Source of the DNA: Sneathia sanguinegens
GTDB lineage: Bacteria; Fusobacteriota; Fusobacteriia; Fusobacteriales; Leptotrichiaceae
DNA length: 64,000 bases
Direction of reading: 5' to 3'
Assembly (NCBI RefSeq): GCF_001517935.1
Contig: NZ_LOQF01000002.1
Coordinates: forward strand, 1-64,000
In this document: positions 1 through 9,113 of the stretch, piece by piece
Layout of the letters: the number at the start of each line of letters is the position of its first letter
How positions within the stretch are numbered: the stretch's first letter is position 1
Program-made: the position numbers and the translations under genes
Notes under the pieces: model-generated
Told to the model about the DNA's origin: nothing
The model's input: only the letters and a program-made list of their open reading frames with translations
Database searches by the model: none

Positions 1-36
1 AAAAAAAAAAAAAAAAACAGAAATTTATTCTGTTTT
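1..36 (-). terminator. intrinsic terminator after trxB
   Basis: A 9-bp stem (AAAACAGAA paired with TTCTGTTTT, 5-nt loop) is followed on the minus strand by 13 or more T residues, a classic Rho-independent terminator just past the trxB stop. The plus side also carries a short T run, so it may act in both directions. Confidence 0.8.
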
Positions 37-48
37 AAAAAAATTTTT

Positions 49-1023
49 TTAATTATTTAATATATAGTTAAATGCTGATAAGGCTGCCTTTGCTCCTTCA
101 CCTAAAGCAATTATTATTTGTTTATATGGTACAGTTGTGCAATCACCTGCAGCAAATATACCCTTACAACTTGTTCTATTATATTCATCGATTTCTATTT
201 CTCCAATTTTGTTAGTTTTAACTATATCTTTAAAATTATCAGTATTTGCTCTTAAACCAATTTCAACAAAAACTCCATCTATTTTTAAATTTTCTAATTC
301 CTTTGTTGTTCTTTCTTTGCATAAGACCTCAGTAACAAATTTATCCCCTTTGATTTCATCTATAGCTGTATTGACTTTTATTTTAATTTTAGAATTTGAT
401 TTTGCTTTTTCTTGTAAAACTACATCTGCTTTTAGTTCAGGTAAATATTCTATTATAGTTACACTTTTAGCGATATTAGCCAAATCAAGTGCTGCTTCTA
501 CTCCAGAATTTCCACCACCAGCAACTATTACATCTAAATTTCTATAAAAAGGTCCATCACAAGTTGAACAATAATGAACTCCTTTACCTTTAAATTCTTC
601 TTCACCCTTAACATTTAATTCTCTATGTTTTGCACCAGTTGCGATAATTATTGACTTTGTCTTAAATTCAACACCATTATCTGTAACGACTAATTTTTTA
701 TTTCCATCAATAATTTTAGAAACTAAATGTCCTTGATAAAAAGGTATTTCATATTCTTTGGCATGTTTTTCTAAAGAAGTTGCAAATTCAGGACCAGTTG
801 TTGAAACAGTTCCGATAATATTTTCTATACCATTTGTAGTTAAAACTTGACCTCCAACATTTTCTGCTACAATCCCAATTTTCATTCCTTTTCTTTTTGC
901 ATATATTGCACTTGATATTGCTGCTGGACCTGCTCCTATAACAATTACGTCATACACAAGATCGCTTCTCATTTCTTTAAAATTTTTCTTATTTTCTTCC
1001 AAATTAAGATTTAATTCAAACAT
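49..1023 (-). CDS. trxB: thioredoxin reductase
   Basis: Cytosolic FAD flavoenzyme that passes electrons from NADPH to thioredoxin. The FAD-binding GAGPAA motif lies near residue 31, the redox-active pair is CSTC (Cys152/Cys155), a second nucleotide-binding GGGNSG is near 169, and the closing FAD motif GIFAAGDC is near 288. At 324 residues it is about 15 longer than usual because of an N-terminal extension before the first beta strand. Its ATG overlaps the tyrS stop by one base (TAATG) and a GGAG lies upstream, so the two genes are translationally coupled. CSTC replaces the commoner CATC, a tolerated variant. A generic ferredoxin-NADP reductase is unlikely because the CxxC is present. Confidence 0.93.
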   Translation of the reverse strand: MFELNLNLEENKKNFKEMRSDLVYDVIVIGAGPAAISSAIYAKRKGMKIGIVAENVGGQVLTTNGIENIIGTVSTTGPEFATSLEKHAKEYEIPFYQGHLVSKIIDGNKKLVVTDNGVEFKTKSIIIATGAKHRELNVKGEEEFKGKGVHYCSTCDGPFYRNLDVIVAGGGNSGVEAALDLANIAKSVTIIEYLPELKADVVLQEKAKSNSKIKIKVNTAIDEIKGDKFVTEVLCKERTTKELENLKIDGVFVEIGLRANTDNFKDIVKTNKIGEIEIDEYNRTSCKGIFAAGDCTTVPYKQIIIALGEGAKAALSAFNYILNN

Positions 1024-2243
1024 TAATTGTTCTCCTTTTTTATTCTTATAATCTTTTTCTTACCTGCCTTTACTACCATGTCTTGAATAATCTTAATATT
1101 AGCTTTAATATCTACTATAGCAACATCGTTTATTTTTACTGCTCCTTGTTCTATTAATCTTCTAGCTTCACTTGTTGATTTACAGAAAGATAATTTATTT
1201 ACTAACAAATCAATTATATCCACTTCTTGTTCAGAAATAATGACTTCTGGTAATTCAACATTTAAATTTTTCTTAGAAAATAGATTTTCAAAATATTCTC
1301 TTGCACTCTTAGCTGCTTCTTCTGAATAATATATTTTAACTAATTCTTCTCCTAGTCTCTTTTTTGCTTCCATTGGATGAACTTCTTTTTTTATTCTTTC
1401 TATTTCTTGCATTGGTATTTCTGTTAATTGTTCATAATATACATACATCAATTCATCAGAAATAGACATTATCTTCCCAAACATATCATTAGGAGTATCA
1501 GTTATTCCAATATAGTTATTCAATGATTTACTCATTTTTTCTACACCATCAAGACCTACTAATATAGGCATTAACATACAAACTTGAGGTTCTTTATTAA
1601 AATCTTTTAATAAATCTCTTCCTCTTAAGATATTGAATTTTTGTTCAGTAGCACCTAATTCAACATCTGCTTCTAAATGAACAGAATCATATGATTGTAG
1701 TATTGGATACATAAATTCAATTAAAGAAACTGGCTTATTTTCCTTAAGTCTTTTTGCAAAATCTTCCCGAGATATCATTTGTGAAACGGTAAATTTTGAT
1801 AAAAGATTCAATATAGTTGTTAAATCTAGTGTTTCTAACCATTCATGATTATATTTCACTGTCATTTTATTTACATCTAATATCAAACTAATTTGATCCA
1901 TATATGTTTTTATATTTTTTTCTATTTGTTCCATACTTAGCATTTTTCTAGTTTCACTCTTACCTGTAGGGTCACCAATTCTAGCAGTAAAAGTTCCAAT
2001 TAAAAATATTGGTTCATGCCCTAAATCTTGGAATTGTTTTAATTTTCTAATAGGAACTGCATGACCCAAATGTAAATCGCTTCCAGTTGGATCAATTCCG
2101 AATTTAACTTTTAACCCTTTTCCTGTTCTTATGCTTCTTTCAAGTTTTTTCTTAAATTCTTCTTCATTAATTAATTCTTCGCATCCTCTTTTTAGAATAT
2201 TAAATTGTCTTTCAACTTCATTTTTTATCTCTACTTCAGTCAT
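1023..2243 (-). CDS. tyrS: tyrosyl-tRNA synthetase (TyrZ-type)
   Basis: Charges tRNA-Tyr with tyrosine in the cytosol. A class I Rossmann fold carries HLGH (residues 58-61, the HIGH signature) and KMSKS (236-240); a C-terminal S4 RNA-binding domain (about 340-400) contains SEARRLIEQGAVKIN. The 406-residue length and the GDPTGKSETRK block match the TyrZ/TyrRS-2 subfamily rather than the E. coli-like form. It is the first gene of a two-gene unit with trxB. No T-box leader is visible in the short upstream gap, so control probably lies elsewhere. Confidence 0.95.
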   Translation of the reverse strand: MTEVEIKNEVERQFNILKRGCEELINEEEFKKKLERSIRTGKGLKVKFGIDPTGSDLHLGHAVPIRKLKQFQDLGHEPIFLIGTFTARIGDPTGKSETRKMLSMEQIEKNIKTYMDQISLILDVNKMTVKYNHEWLETLDLTTILNLLSKFTVSQMISREDFAKRLKENKPVSLIEFMYPILQSYDSVHLEADVELGATEQKFNILRGRDLLKDFNKEPQVCMLMPILVGLDGVEKMSKSLNNYIGITDTPNDMFGKIMSISDELMYVYYEQLTEIPMQEIERIKKEVHPMEAKKRLGEELVKIYYSEEAAKSAREYFENLFSKKNLNVELPEVIISEQEVDIIDLLVNKLSFCKSTSEARRLIEQGAVKINDVAIVDIKANIKIIQDMVVKAGKKKIIRIKKENN

Positions 2244-2296
2244 ATCATTCTCCTGTCAATTTTATTTTACATTTTTTTTATTTTTTTTTCAAGCTA

Positions 2297-2986
2297 TTAA
2301 TCTTCATTAGTTTTATTTATATAGTAAAATTCTCCATTTCTACCTAATACATCATCATATTCAACTGTTAATACCTTATCACCAGCTTTTAAATTTTTTA
2401 TATTTAATCCATCAATAAAAGGTTGTGTTATTTCTGAAAAATATACCTTAATATTTTCATTAAATAATTCTTTATTCTTTGCATTTAATATTTCATTACA
2501 TCCGCTGTAATCATGTATATAATAATATCTACCATCATTAGCAATAGACATATCAGAATATGATACTAGAAAATCTTGATATTTAACATTTTCTCTAGTC
2601 TTTTTTAAAATTTTTGAATTTAAAGGAAATATGTATGTATTACACATACTTAAATCTTCATTATTATCTATTTTAGAATATTTTTCATAACAGTCTTCAT
2701 TATCTATAGTTTCAATTAATCTATTGTTTTTTTCATCATAGCTATATACATATTTTTCTTCATCATCAATTGCATATAGCTTATTATTTTTTCTATCTAA
2801 TTTACTAATAATTGCAGATCCGTCGTCATATCTAACAGCCTTATAATACTTATTATCCATTTGAAAAATAGTAAATACTTCATAATCTGCATTCAAATCA
2901 CTTATTATCCAAGTTCCTAAAAAATTATCTGAAAATCCTATTAGTTGAAATACTAACAAAAGTATCCCCATTACAATTTTTTTCAT
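2297..2986 (-). CDS. secreted protein of unknown function
   Basis: The first 19 residues (MKK, then a hydrophobic stretch ending near GFSDN) form a Sec signal peptide without a lipobox Cys. The remaining 210 residues are acidic, Tyr-rich and lysozyme-inhibitor-like only in general character; I recognise no family. Cysteines are scattered (for example in SMCNTYIF and YSGCNEIL) and could form disulfides. It has its own promoter and a good AAGGAG ribosome site, and lies between tyrS and a divergent glycerate kinase gene. Periplasmic location is inferred from the signal peptide. Confidence 0.7.
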   Translation of the reverse strand: MKKIVMGILLLVFQLIGFSDNFLGTWIISDLNADYEVFTIFQMDNKYYKAVRYDDGSAIISKLDRKNNKLYAIDDEEKYVYSYDEKNNRLIETIDNEDCYEKYSKIDNNEDLSMCNTYIFPLNSKILKKTRENVKYQDFLVSYSDMSIANDGRYYYIHDYSGCNEILNAKNKELFNENIKVYFSEITQPFIDGLNIKNLKAGDKVLTVEYDDVLGRNGEFYYINKTNED

Positions 2987-3023
2987 AAAAACTCCTTACA
3001 AATTAAAATGTTTTTTTGTTTTT

Positions 3024-3053
3024 ATTATACCACAATTTTTTTTACTATACCAA
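3024..3053 (-). promoter_or_regulatory. sigma70-type promoter for the secreted protein
   Basis: On the minus strand TTGGTA and a perfect TATAAT are separated by 18 bases, about 40 bases upstream of the start codon. The -10 is consensus; the -35 is weak. Confidence 0.45.
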
Positions 3054-3064
3054 CCATATTTTCC

Positions 3065-3093
3065 TTGCTTTTTTTAAATTTTAATATGATAAT
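3065..3093 (+). promoter_or_regulatory. sigma70-type promoter for glycerate kinase
   Basis: TTGCTT and GATAAT with a 17-base spacer lie about 40 bases before the glycerate kinase ATG. It is back-to-back with the minus-strand promoter, so the gap is a divergent promoter region. Confidence 0.4.
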
Positions 3094-3129
3094 AAATATA
3101 TCAACATATGAAAGGACGATGTATGTATC

Positions 3130-4200
3130 ATGAAAATATTAATAGCTCCTGATTCATACAAAGCTAGCCTTAGCTCAAATGAAATCTGTGAGATTTTTAA
3201 AAATACTTGCATTAACCAAGTAATAACTTGTCCTCTTGCCGATGGTGGTGAAGGAACTGTTAATGCAATAGTATCTGCAAAAAAAGGAAAATTTTTTTAT
3301 TCCTTTGTACTTGGTCCTAATTACAATAGAATAAAAGCTAAATATGGTGTTATATATAGCAATACAGTAGTTATAGAAGTTGCTAGTTGTTGTGGAATGA
3401 CAGTAGTAGAAAAAAAGAATCCATACTTTACTACAACTTATGGCTTAGGTCAATTAATCCGTTATACATTAGACAAAGGTTTTCGTAATTTTATAATAGG
3501 TCTTGGTGGAAGCTGTACTAATGATGCTGGTTTAGGCTTACTTCGTGCATTAGGTGCTAAATTTTATGATAGAAATAGAAAAATAATTAAAAATGCCAGA
3601 GATATTGGCGATATTTATGAAATTGATTTAAATAATTTTGATAAAAGAGTAAAAAAAAGTAAATTTTTAATAGCCTGTGATGTTACAAATACTTTTACTG
3701 GACCCAATGGAGCTTCATTTATGTATGGAAAGCAAAAAGGTGCTAATGACGAAATGATAAAAAAATTAGATTCTAATTTCTCGCATCTTGAAAAAATATT
3801 AAATCAAAATTTAAATTTTCTATATGCTGGTGCTGCAGGTGGTTTAGGTGCCTGCTTCAAAGTTTTTTTCGATGCAAAACTTGTAAGAGGTTTTGATTTA
3901 ATTACCAAAATGACTAATTTAGAACAAAAAATACAAAAAGCCGACTTAGTTATAACTGGCGAAGGTAGATCAGATATTCAAACAAAATATGGTAAAGCTC
4001 CTTATGGGGTACTGAAATTAGCTAAGAAATACAATAAACCCGTATATTTAATCTCTGGTAGAATAGAAGATGAAGAAGAATTAAAAAAACTTGCTTTTGA
4101 TAAATTAATTGAAATTAGTCCTAAAAATATTAATATATTTTATGCAATTAAAAATTCAAAAAAATTTTTAATAAAAACAATTAAAATTTTAGGATTATAG
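3130..4200 (+). CDS. glxK: glycerate kinase (GlxK/GarK family)
   Basis: Phosphorylates glycerate with ATP, feeding it into lower glycolysis. The N-terminus has the family signature PDSYKASLSS (residues 7-16) and the ADGGEGT motif (37-43); GLGGSCTNDAG (about 131-141), CDVTN and GAAGGLGA complete the type I glycerate kinase pattern. At 356 residues it is slightly shorter than the usual 370-380, mainly in the C-terminal half. It stands alone with its own promoter; an AAAGGA ribosome site lies about 12 bases upstream. Whether the product is 2- or 3-phosphoglycerate cannot be told from sequence, so the symbol marks the family. Confidence 0.88.
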   Translation: MKILIAPDSYKASLSSNEICEIFKNTCINQVITCPLADGGEGTVNAIVSAKKGKFFYSFVLGPNYNRIKAKYGVIYSNTVVIEVASCCGMTVVEKKNPYFTTTYGLGQLIRYTLDKGFRNFIIGLGGSCTNDAGLGLLRALGAKFYDRNRKIIKNARDIGDIYEIDLNNFDKRVKKSKFLIACDVTNTFTGPNGASFMYGKQKGANDEMIKKLDSNFSHLEKILNQNLNFLYAGAAGGLGACFKVFFDAKLVRGFDLITKMTNLEQKIQKADLVITGEGRSDIQTKYGKAPYGVLKLAKKYNKPVYLISGRIEDEEELKKLAFDKLIEISPKNINIFYAIKNSKKFLIKTIKILGL

Positions 4201-4291
4201 AAAATATTTACAAATATATTTATTTTTTAATCTTTGCTTTTATCATTTTATTATTATAAAATATTATTATATTGTTTAGGAGGTATTTCAA

Positions 4292-5095
4292 ATGAAATTA
4301 TCAAAGAAAATTATTGCTATTTTAGCAACAAGTATCGCTTTTACAAGTTTTGCTGAAGTTAAAACTTATACATTAACTGCTAACCAATTAATGGCTAGAG
4401 AAAATACCATGAGTACTTATTGGTATCAAACATCTGTTGAAGCAAAAGCTTTATATCTTCAAGGTTATAAGCTTGCTACTAAAAATTTAACTAATATCTT
4501 AAAAAAACACCATAATAAACCTTATGCTATAGTTTTAGATATCGATGAAACAGTTTTAGATAATAGTCCATATCAAGTTCAAAATATCAAAGATGGAACT
4601 GGTTTCAATCCTAAAACATGGGACGAATGGGTTCAATTAGGTGTAGCAAAAGCTGTTCCTGGTGCTAAGGAATTTTTAAATTTTGCTAATAAGAATAAAG
4701 TTAAAATATATTACATTTCTGATAGAGATGACAATCAAATAGATGTTACTATTAAAAATATGAAAAAAGAAGGTTTACCTGTACAAGGTAGAGATCACTT
4801 ATTATTCAAAGGAATGGGTACAAAAGTTGAAAGAATGGATAAAGTTAAAAAACATTCTAATATAGTTATGTTATTTGGTGATAATATCTGTGATTTTGGA
4901 GATTTCTCTAAAACTTCTATGGCAGACAGACAAAAGAAATTAGACGAATTAAAGGCTGAATTTGGTGACAGATTCATTATCTTCCCTAATCCAATGTATG
5001 GTAGTTTTGAAAGAACAATTTATAAAGAAAAAAATGCTAAAACTCCTGAAGAAAAAATGAAAGTTAAACATAATTTACTTAAAGGATATAAATAA
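4292..5095 (+). CDS. secreted class C (e(P4)-like) acid phosphatase / 5'-nucleotidase
   Basis: HAD-superfamily phosphomonoesterase that probably strips phosphate from nucleotides outside the inner membrane, e.g. during NAD or nucleotide scavenging. Residues 1-21 are a signal peptide. The nucleophile motif LDIDETVLDN (Asp83, Asp85) is class C-specific; YISDRDDNQ (about 151) and LFGDNICDF (about 199) supply the distal aspartates. H. influenzae e(P4) is a lipoprotein, but no lipobox Cys is seen here, so this form may be soluble in the periplasm. A strong AGGAGGT ribosome site precedes the ATG. Confidence 0.88.
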   Translation: MKLSKKIIAILATSIAFTSFAEVKTYTLTANQLMARENTMSTYWYQTSVEAKALYLQGYKLATKNLTNILKKHHNKPYAIVLDIDETVLDNSPYQVQNIKDGTGFNPKTWDEWVQLGVAKAVPGAKEFLNFANKNKVKIYYISDRDDNQIDVTIKNMKKEGLPVQGRDHLLFKGMGTKVERMDKVKKHSNIVMLFGDNICDFGDFSKTSMADRQKKLDELKAEFGDRFIIFPNPMYGSFERTIYKEKNAKTPEEKMKVKHNLLKGYK

Positions 5096-5100
5096 GAATA

Positions 5101-5126
5101 AAAAAAAGCCTACGGGCTTTTTTTTT
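5101..5126. terminator. bidirectional terminator between convergent genes
   Basis: AAAAAAGCC and GGCTTTTTT form a 9-bp stem with a 4-base loop and A/T tracts on both sides. It serves the acid phosphatase gene and the convergent outer-membrane gene. Confidence 0.85.
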
Positions 5127-6060
5127 ACCATTCATAATTATAGCCTAAAGTTGCTGAGTATGCTTGCGATAATTTACCTAAGGATAGTGACAATTTATGC
5201 TTATCTTTAAATAACATTTCAACTAATATATCTCCAGAATGAACCATATAATTATCTTCTTTCTTATTTATTATTTCTCTTGAAAAAATTTCATATTTAT
5301 TTGAATTTTTTAATCTTTTATCAAATGCGTAACCTATAGAAAGTTTATATTTATTTTTAGTTTCAAATAATATACCTGCTCTCAAAAAGGCCCCAATATT
5401 ATAATTAAAACTTGGTACTAATTTTACAAGAGAATTATTTTGATCCCTAACTTCTGATTTCAAATTATATGTATAACTTGCCCTAAGTCCCGGTTCCACA
5501 AAATATTTTTTACCAAAATGTAATCTAAAATCTAAGCCTCCAATTATCCCCATATAATTTTGTTTAAAATTTTTATTATAGTCTATAATGCTATAGTTAA
5601 ATTTATGCTCAGTATTTATTCTCACTTTAAAATCTGGTATATATGCACTAGCATTAAGTCCAAAATTAATTCCATTAATTTTATTAGAATTTATTAATGA
5701 ATTTGTATAACCTACTGTAGCACCAAACATTGTTTTATTTCCTTCATAATCTAATGCTTTTGAAAAATTAATATTAGTATTTATATTGTATTTATTCTTA
5801 TCTCCAACAAAATTTGTAAATGTTCCTATATTATATTTTGAATTTTTTTCATCAAGACTATCTATAAAATTTTGACCAGAACTTTTTAAATTAGTAAATT
5901 TATAATTTGATAATTCATAATTAAAAGCCTTAATTTGCATATTTCTAAATTCATCAATTGTTTCCATAACTATCTTTTTTTCTTCCGATAAATTTTCATA
6001 ATTTACTGTACTAGCAAACCCTAAAGTTGTAATTAAACTTAAAAATAATAATTTTTTCAT
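5125..6060 (-). CDS. outer-membrane beta-barrel protein
   Basis: A 16-residue signal peptide (MKKLLFLSLITTLGFAS) is followed by a helical stretch of about 60 residues, then about 230 residues of alternating polar/hydrophobic strands (e.g. GLNASAYIPDFKVRIN, LRASYTYNLK) that end in LGYNYEW. A terminal aromatic residue is the usual insertion signal of outer-membrane barrels. It resembles the isolated barrel or autotransporter-beta-domain proteins frequent in Fusobacteriota, but there is no long passenger. It lies 7 bases downstream of the effector operon on the same strand and may be co-transcribed with it; a role in export or immunity is only a guess. Confidence 0.72.
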   Translation of the reverse strand: MKKLLFLSLITTLGFASTVNYENLSEEKKIVMETIDEFRNMQIKAFNYELSNYKFTNLKSSGQNFIDSLDEKNSKYNIGTFTNFVGDKNKYNINTNINFSKALDYEGNKTMFGATVGYTNSLINSNKINGINFGLNASAYIPDFKVRINTEHKFNYSIIDYNKNFKQNYMGIIGGLDFRLHFGKKYFVEPGLRASYTYNLKSEVRDQNNSLVKLVPSFNYNIGAFLRAGILFETKNKYKLSIGYAFDKRLKNSNKYEIFSREIINKKEDNYMVHSGDILVEMLFKDKHKLSLSLGKLSQAYSATLGYNYEW

Positions 6061-6067
6061 TTTTCTC

Positions 6068-9000
6068 CTATCTAGGCCAATATATCCCTTGTACCTTTTT
6101 ATCTTTTTTATAATAACTTTTTTTTATAACATTTGATTGATTTCCACCAAGACAATAATATCCATTATCATCTTCTGATACTATGAAACTACAGTGTCCT
6201 TTACCATTTCCATAATTAAGCACTAAAATAGCCCCATATTTTGCTTTATTTATTTTTTTGAAATATTTAGCTCCCTCTTTAGAATAAAAACATTGTGAAC
6301 TAGGTGATTTAAAGCCTAAATTTAAAATGTAGTTTACAAATGAAGCACACCACGGTGTATTTATGTCTGCATCTATACCCCCACCTTCTTTATGATAAAT
6401 TTTAACCATTTTTTGTAAAGTATATTGATTATAACTTTTCATATATTCAAATAAGGCCCTTTCCATCCATGTGCACTTTCTATTTTCGTTAGTGCTAATT
6501 TTATATGGTGAATAAAGTTGTGGTAATTGTTTCTTTGCTTTTTCAATAAATTCAGAAAATACATCTTGTTTGCATAACTTTTTTCCTATATTTACCCATT
6601 TATCATTTTCATATTTTGAATTTATTTTTCCCAAGAAATATCCCATTATTATTTTAGCTAAAGGCTTTATATTTATTAATCTTTCATTTTTAGAATCAAC
6701 AACTGGATATACCTCATAACTCATTAACTTCTTTTCATCATACCTTGGTTTTAATTCAGATTTAAATAATATCTCACATTGTTTCGCTAATGTCCTTGCA
6801 AAACATTCAACTGAATAAACATATCTTGCATATTTATTAAAATATCTTCTTTCTAATCTGGAATATATATTTTCTATTGCTTTATAGTCATCTAATTTAT
6901 ATATTATTTCCGTTTTTATTTCAGGAATTTGTTTTAAGCTACTTTTTATTTGATTTGGATTTGTAATATTAATAGTTCCACCTAATGTACAAATACACTT
7001 TGAATTTTCTAGCAATATCGGTTTGTTTTCTATTTGTATATCCGTTTTTTTTAACCAATATGACAAATTTGGAGAACACACTTTATTTATTGTGCAAGTT
7101 TTAAAAGGTATTATCCTATTATCATATATAGTTGCACATGCTTTCCCATCTATATATTTTTTTGCACTCAATACATTCAATGTTGATATATCTGGGCTCA
7201 TTGTACAACTTACTTTTGCTCCAGAACAAACTATTTTATTTTTTTCATTATTTTCAACTTCAAAATATATTTTTTCATAAAAATTATATATGTTATAGCT
7301 TGATCTTATCTTCATATTATATGCCAGTGCTTGTTTTGTTTTAAAACTCTTTTTTATTTTACTTGCACTACCATCTTTTAAATAAGTTTTACAATCCTTA
7401 TTTTCCATTAAGTTAGATATTTTTTGTAAAGATTTATCTTTATATTCTTTATCACTTTTTAGCAAAGAAATAATAACATTTGTAATATTAAAGTCTTTAA
7501 TGCTAGCTAAAAAACTATAGTCACTAAAATCTAATCCTTGTCTATATTCATCTAAATATATTAAATAATTTCTAAGAATATTCTGTTTATCATTTGGAAA
7601 ATTGTCAAAATATTTTGTTTTTACTCTCGTAATACTTTTTATTAATGAAATTAATAAATTATCTAAAAATCTTCTTGCTCTTTTAAAATTTCTCTTAGAT
7701 TGTTTGTCTAAGCTATAACTTTTTTTTACTAAGCACTCATCTTTAAATAATTTTAAAAATCTATAATGTTTTGTTTTTGGATATTCCCTTAAAGGTAAGG
7801 TTGGGCAATCAACTTTAATATCATCAACATCTGCCAAACCTAAGCTTGTTAAATAATTTGTATTTGAATTTTCTAATTTAATCTTAGTAAAATCTTCTAT
7901 TTTATTTATAATATATTCTTTAACCTTAGATTTAAATATATTTTTTATAATATTCCCTATTTGCTGTATTCTACTTTCATTTTCATACTTACAGCTCAAA
8001 AAGCACAAAGAATCTTCCAAAGTTTGCAATGGATCCATTGAAGAACTACAAATATCATATAAAAAGTCTATTACACTAACTTGTTTTTTTAAAATATCTC
8101 TATATTTATCAAAATTTTCTTGATTAATTATATCTTTATTTTTTTTATCAACTGCTTTTAAGATCTCATTAAAACTTTTTCTTTCTTTGCTATCAACCTT
8201 AGAATTTGTAACATCTTCAAAATAATTTGTGTACTTTTTGTCTCCATATTCTTTTTCAAATTTTTCTTTTAACTTTTCTCTTACAGAATCACTATCTTCA
8301 ACCAATCTAGCCTTTGTTTTGTTATTATCCTTTATTATTTCTTTTATTTTCTCAATAAGTTCTTCATTAGAATTTTTATTTTCTATAAGTTCTTCTTTTT
8401 TACTTTGAGTTAAATTTTTAAGTTTTTCTAAAATAGGTAATATTTCTTTTATCTGTTCTTTTAAACCTTTACTATTCTGTCCAATAAATTCTTCACCAAC
8501 ATCAATTTCAGACTTATCTTTTTCATTTACTTTTGGAATAACTTTTTTTTCTTTAAGTACCCCTGTAATATAGCTAATATCATATTCACTTTTATTATCA
8601 AGATATTCTGTTATGGGAATATTATCTCTACAGTGTATTTCAACCTTATTTAATAATTTTTTTAATTTACTTATTCCAAACACATGACAAGCAATATATA
8701 TACCAGCTGGACTTAATTCAACACTTAATTTTTTATCTTTTAATTCTATTTGCTTATTATCTTGTATAAAGGGTATTCCACTTATATCTAATATTTCACC
8801 AGAATATTCAAGTAATATCTCTTTTAAATCTTTAATTCTTATAAACTTATCAAAAAATATCACAAGTTCATCCTGTTTTTTATAACCTTCCTCACAATGT
8901 AATAAAAAATTTAAATCTATATTAGGTTCTATTAAATATATTTCAGTTTGACTCATTAAATATCTTCCTATTTTTTCGCTTGTAATTTCTCCCTTTGTTT

Positions 9001-9106
9001 CTCTACCAACTTCATAATCAGATTTAAGATATTTCATTGCTAAATCATCATAAAATCTTTGAATTTCTTCAGGTATTTGTTCTTTTTGAAAAAATTTTTC
9101 TTTCAT
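6068..9106 (-). CDS. DUF4280 (PAAR-like) spike-tip protein with C-terminal CHAP/NlpC-type hydrolase
   Basis: A 1012-residue modular protein. Residues 1-200 are an uncharacterised domain; 210-330 are Lys/Glu-rich and probably coiled coil; about 624-720 match the DUF4280 PAAR-like pattern (VCSGAKVSCTMSP, ATIYDNRIIPF, CICTLGGTINI), a family that caps VgrG spikes; about 880-1012 form a TIGR02594/CHAP-like cysteine hydrolase with PWCASF (Cys920), GHCSF (His971) and LGGNQSN. The likely role is to be loaded on the VgrG tip and to cut peptidoglycan in a target cell. It is the last gene of a five-gene operon, 7 bases after the spike gene. No obvious immunity gene follows it. The domain calls come from remembered motif patterns, not a search. 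Confidence 0.7.
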   Translation of the reverse strand: MKEKFFQKEQIPEEIQRFYDDLAMKYLKSDYEVGRETKGEITSEKIGRYLMSQTEIYLIEPNIDLNFLLHCEEGYKKQDELVIFFDKFIRIKDLKEILLEYSGEILDISGIPFIQDNKQIELKDKKLSVELSPAGIYIACHVFGISKLKKLLNKVEIHCRDNIPITEYLDNKSEYDISYITGVLKEKKVIPKVNEKDKSEIDVGEEFIGQNSKGLKEQIKEILPILEKLKNLTQSKKEELIENKNSNEELIEKIKEIIKDNNKTKARLVEDSDSVREKLKEKFEKEYGDKKYTNYFEDVTNSKVDSKERKSFNEILKAVDKKNKDIINQENFDKYRDILKKQVSVIDFLYDICSSSMDPLQTLEDSLCFLSCKYENESRIQQIGNIIKNIFKSKVKEYIINKIEDFTKIKLENSNTNYLTSLGLADVDDIKVDCPTLPLREYPKTKHYRFLKLFKDECLVKKSYSLDKQSKRNFKRARRFLDNLLISLIKSITRVKTKYFDNFPNDKQNILRNYLIYLDEYRQGLDFSDYSFLASIKDFNITNVIISLLKSDKEYKDKSLQKISNLMENKDCKTYLKDGSASKIKKSFKTKQALAYNMKIRSSYNIYNFYEKIYFEVENNEKNKIVCSGAKVSCTMSPDISTLNVLSAKKYIDGKACATIYDNRIIPFKTCTINKVCSPNLSYWLKKTDIQIENKPILLENSKCICTLGGTINITNPNQIKSSLKQIPEIKTEIIYKLDDYKAIENIYSRLERRYFNKYARYVYSVECFARTLAKQCEILFKSELKPRYDEKKLMSYEVYPVVDSKNERLINIKPLAKIIMGYFLGKINSKYENDKWVNIGKKLCKQDVFSEFIEKAKKQLPQLYSPYKISTNENRKCTWMERALFEYMKSYNQYTLQKMVKIYHKEGGGIDADINTPWCASFVNYILNLGFKSPSSQCFYSKEGAKYFKKINKAKYGAILVLNYGNGKGHCSFIVSEDDNGYYCLGGNQSNVIKKSYYKKDKKVQGIYWPR

Positions 9107-9113
9107 ATATTCC

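Noticed and set aside
2244-2296. Possible T-box leader before tyrS
   Set aside because: The upstream gap is only about 50 bases and has no specifier stem or TGGNACC-like T-box sequence; the same is true for serS.
7023-7344. Plus-strand open frames within the DUF4280 gene, and similar frames opposite other AT-rich genes
   Set aside because: They lack ribosome sites, are hydrophobic by AT bias and oppose strongly supported genes.
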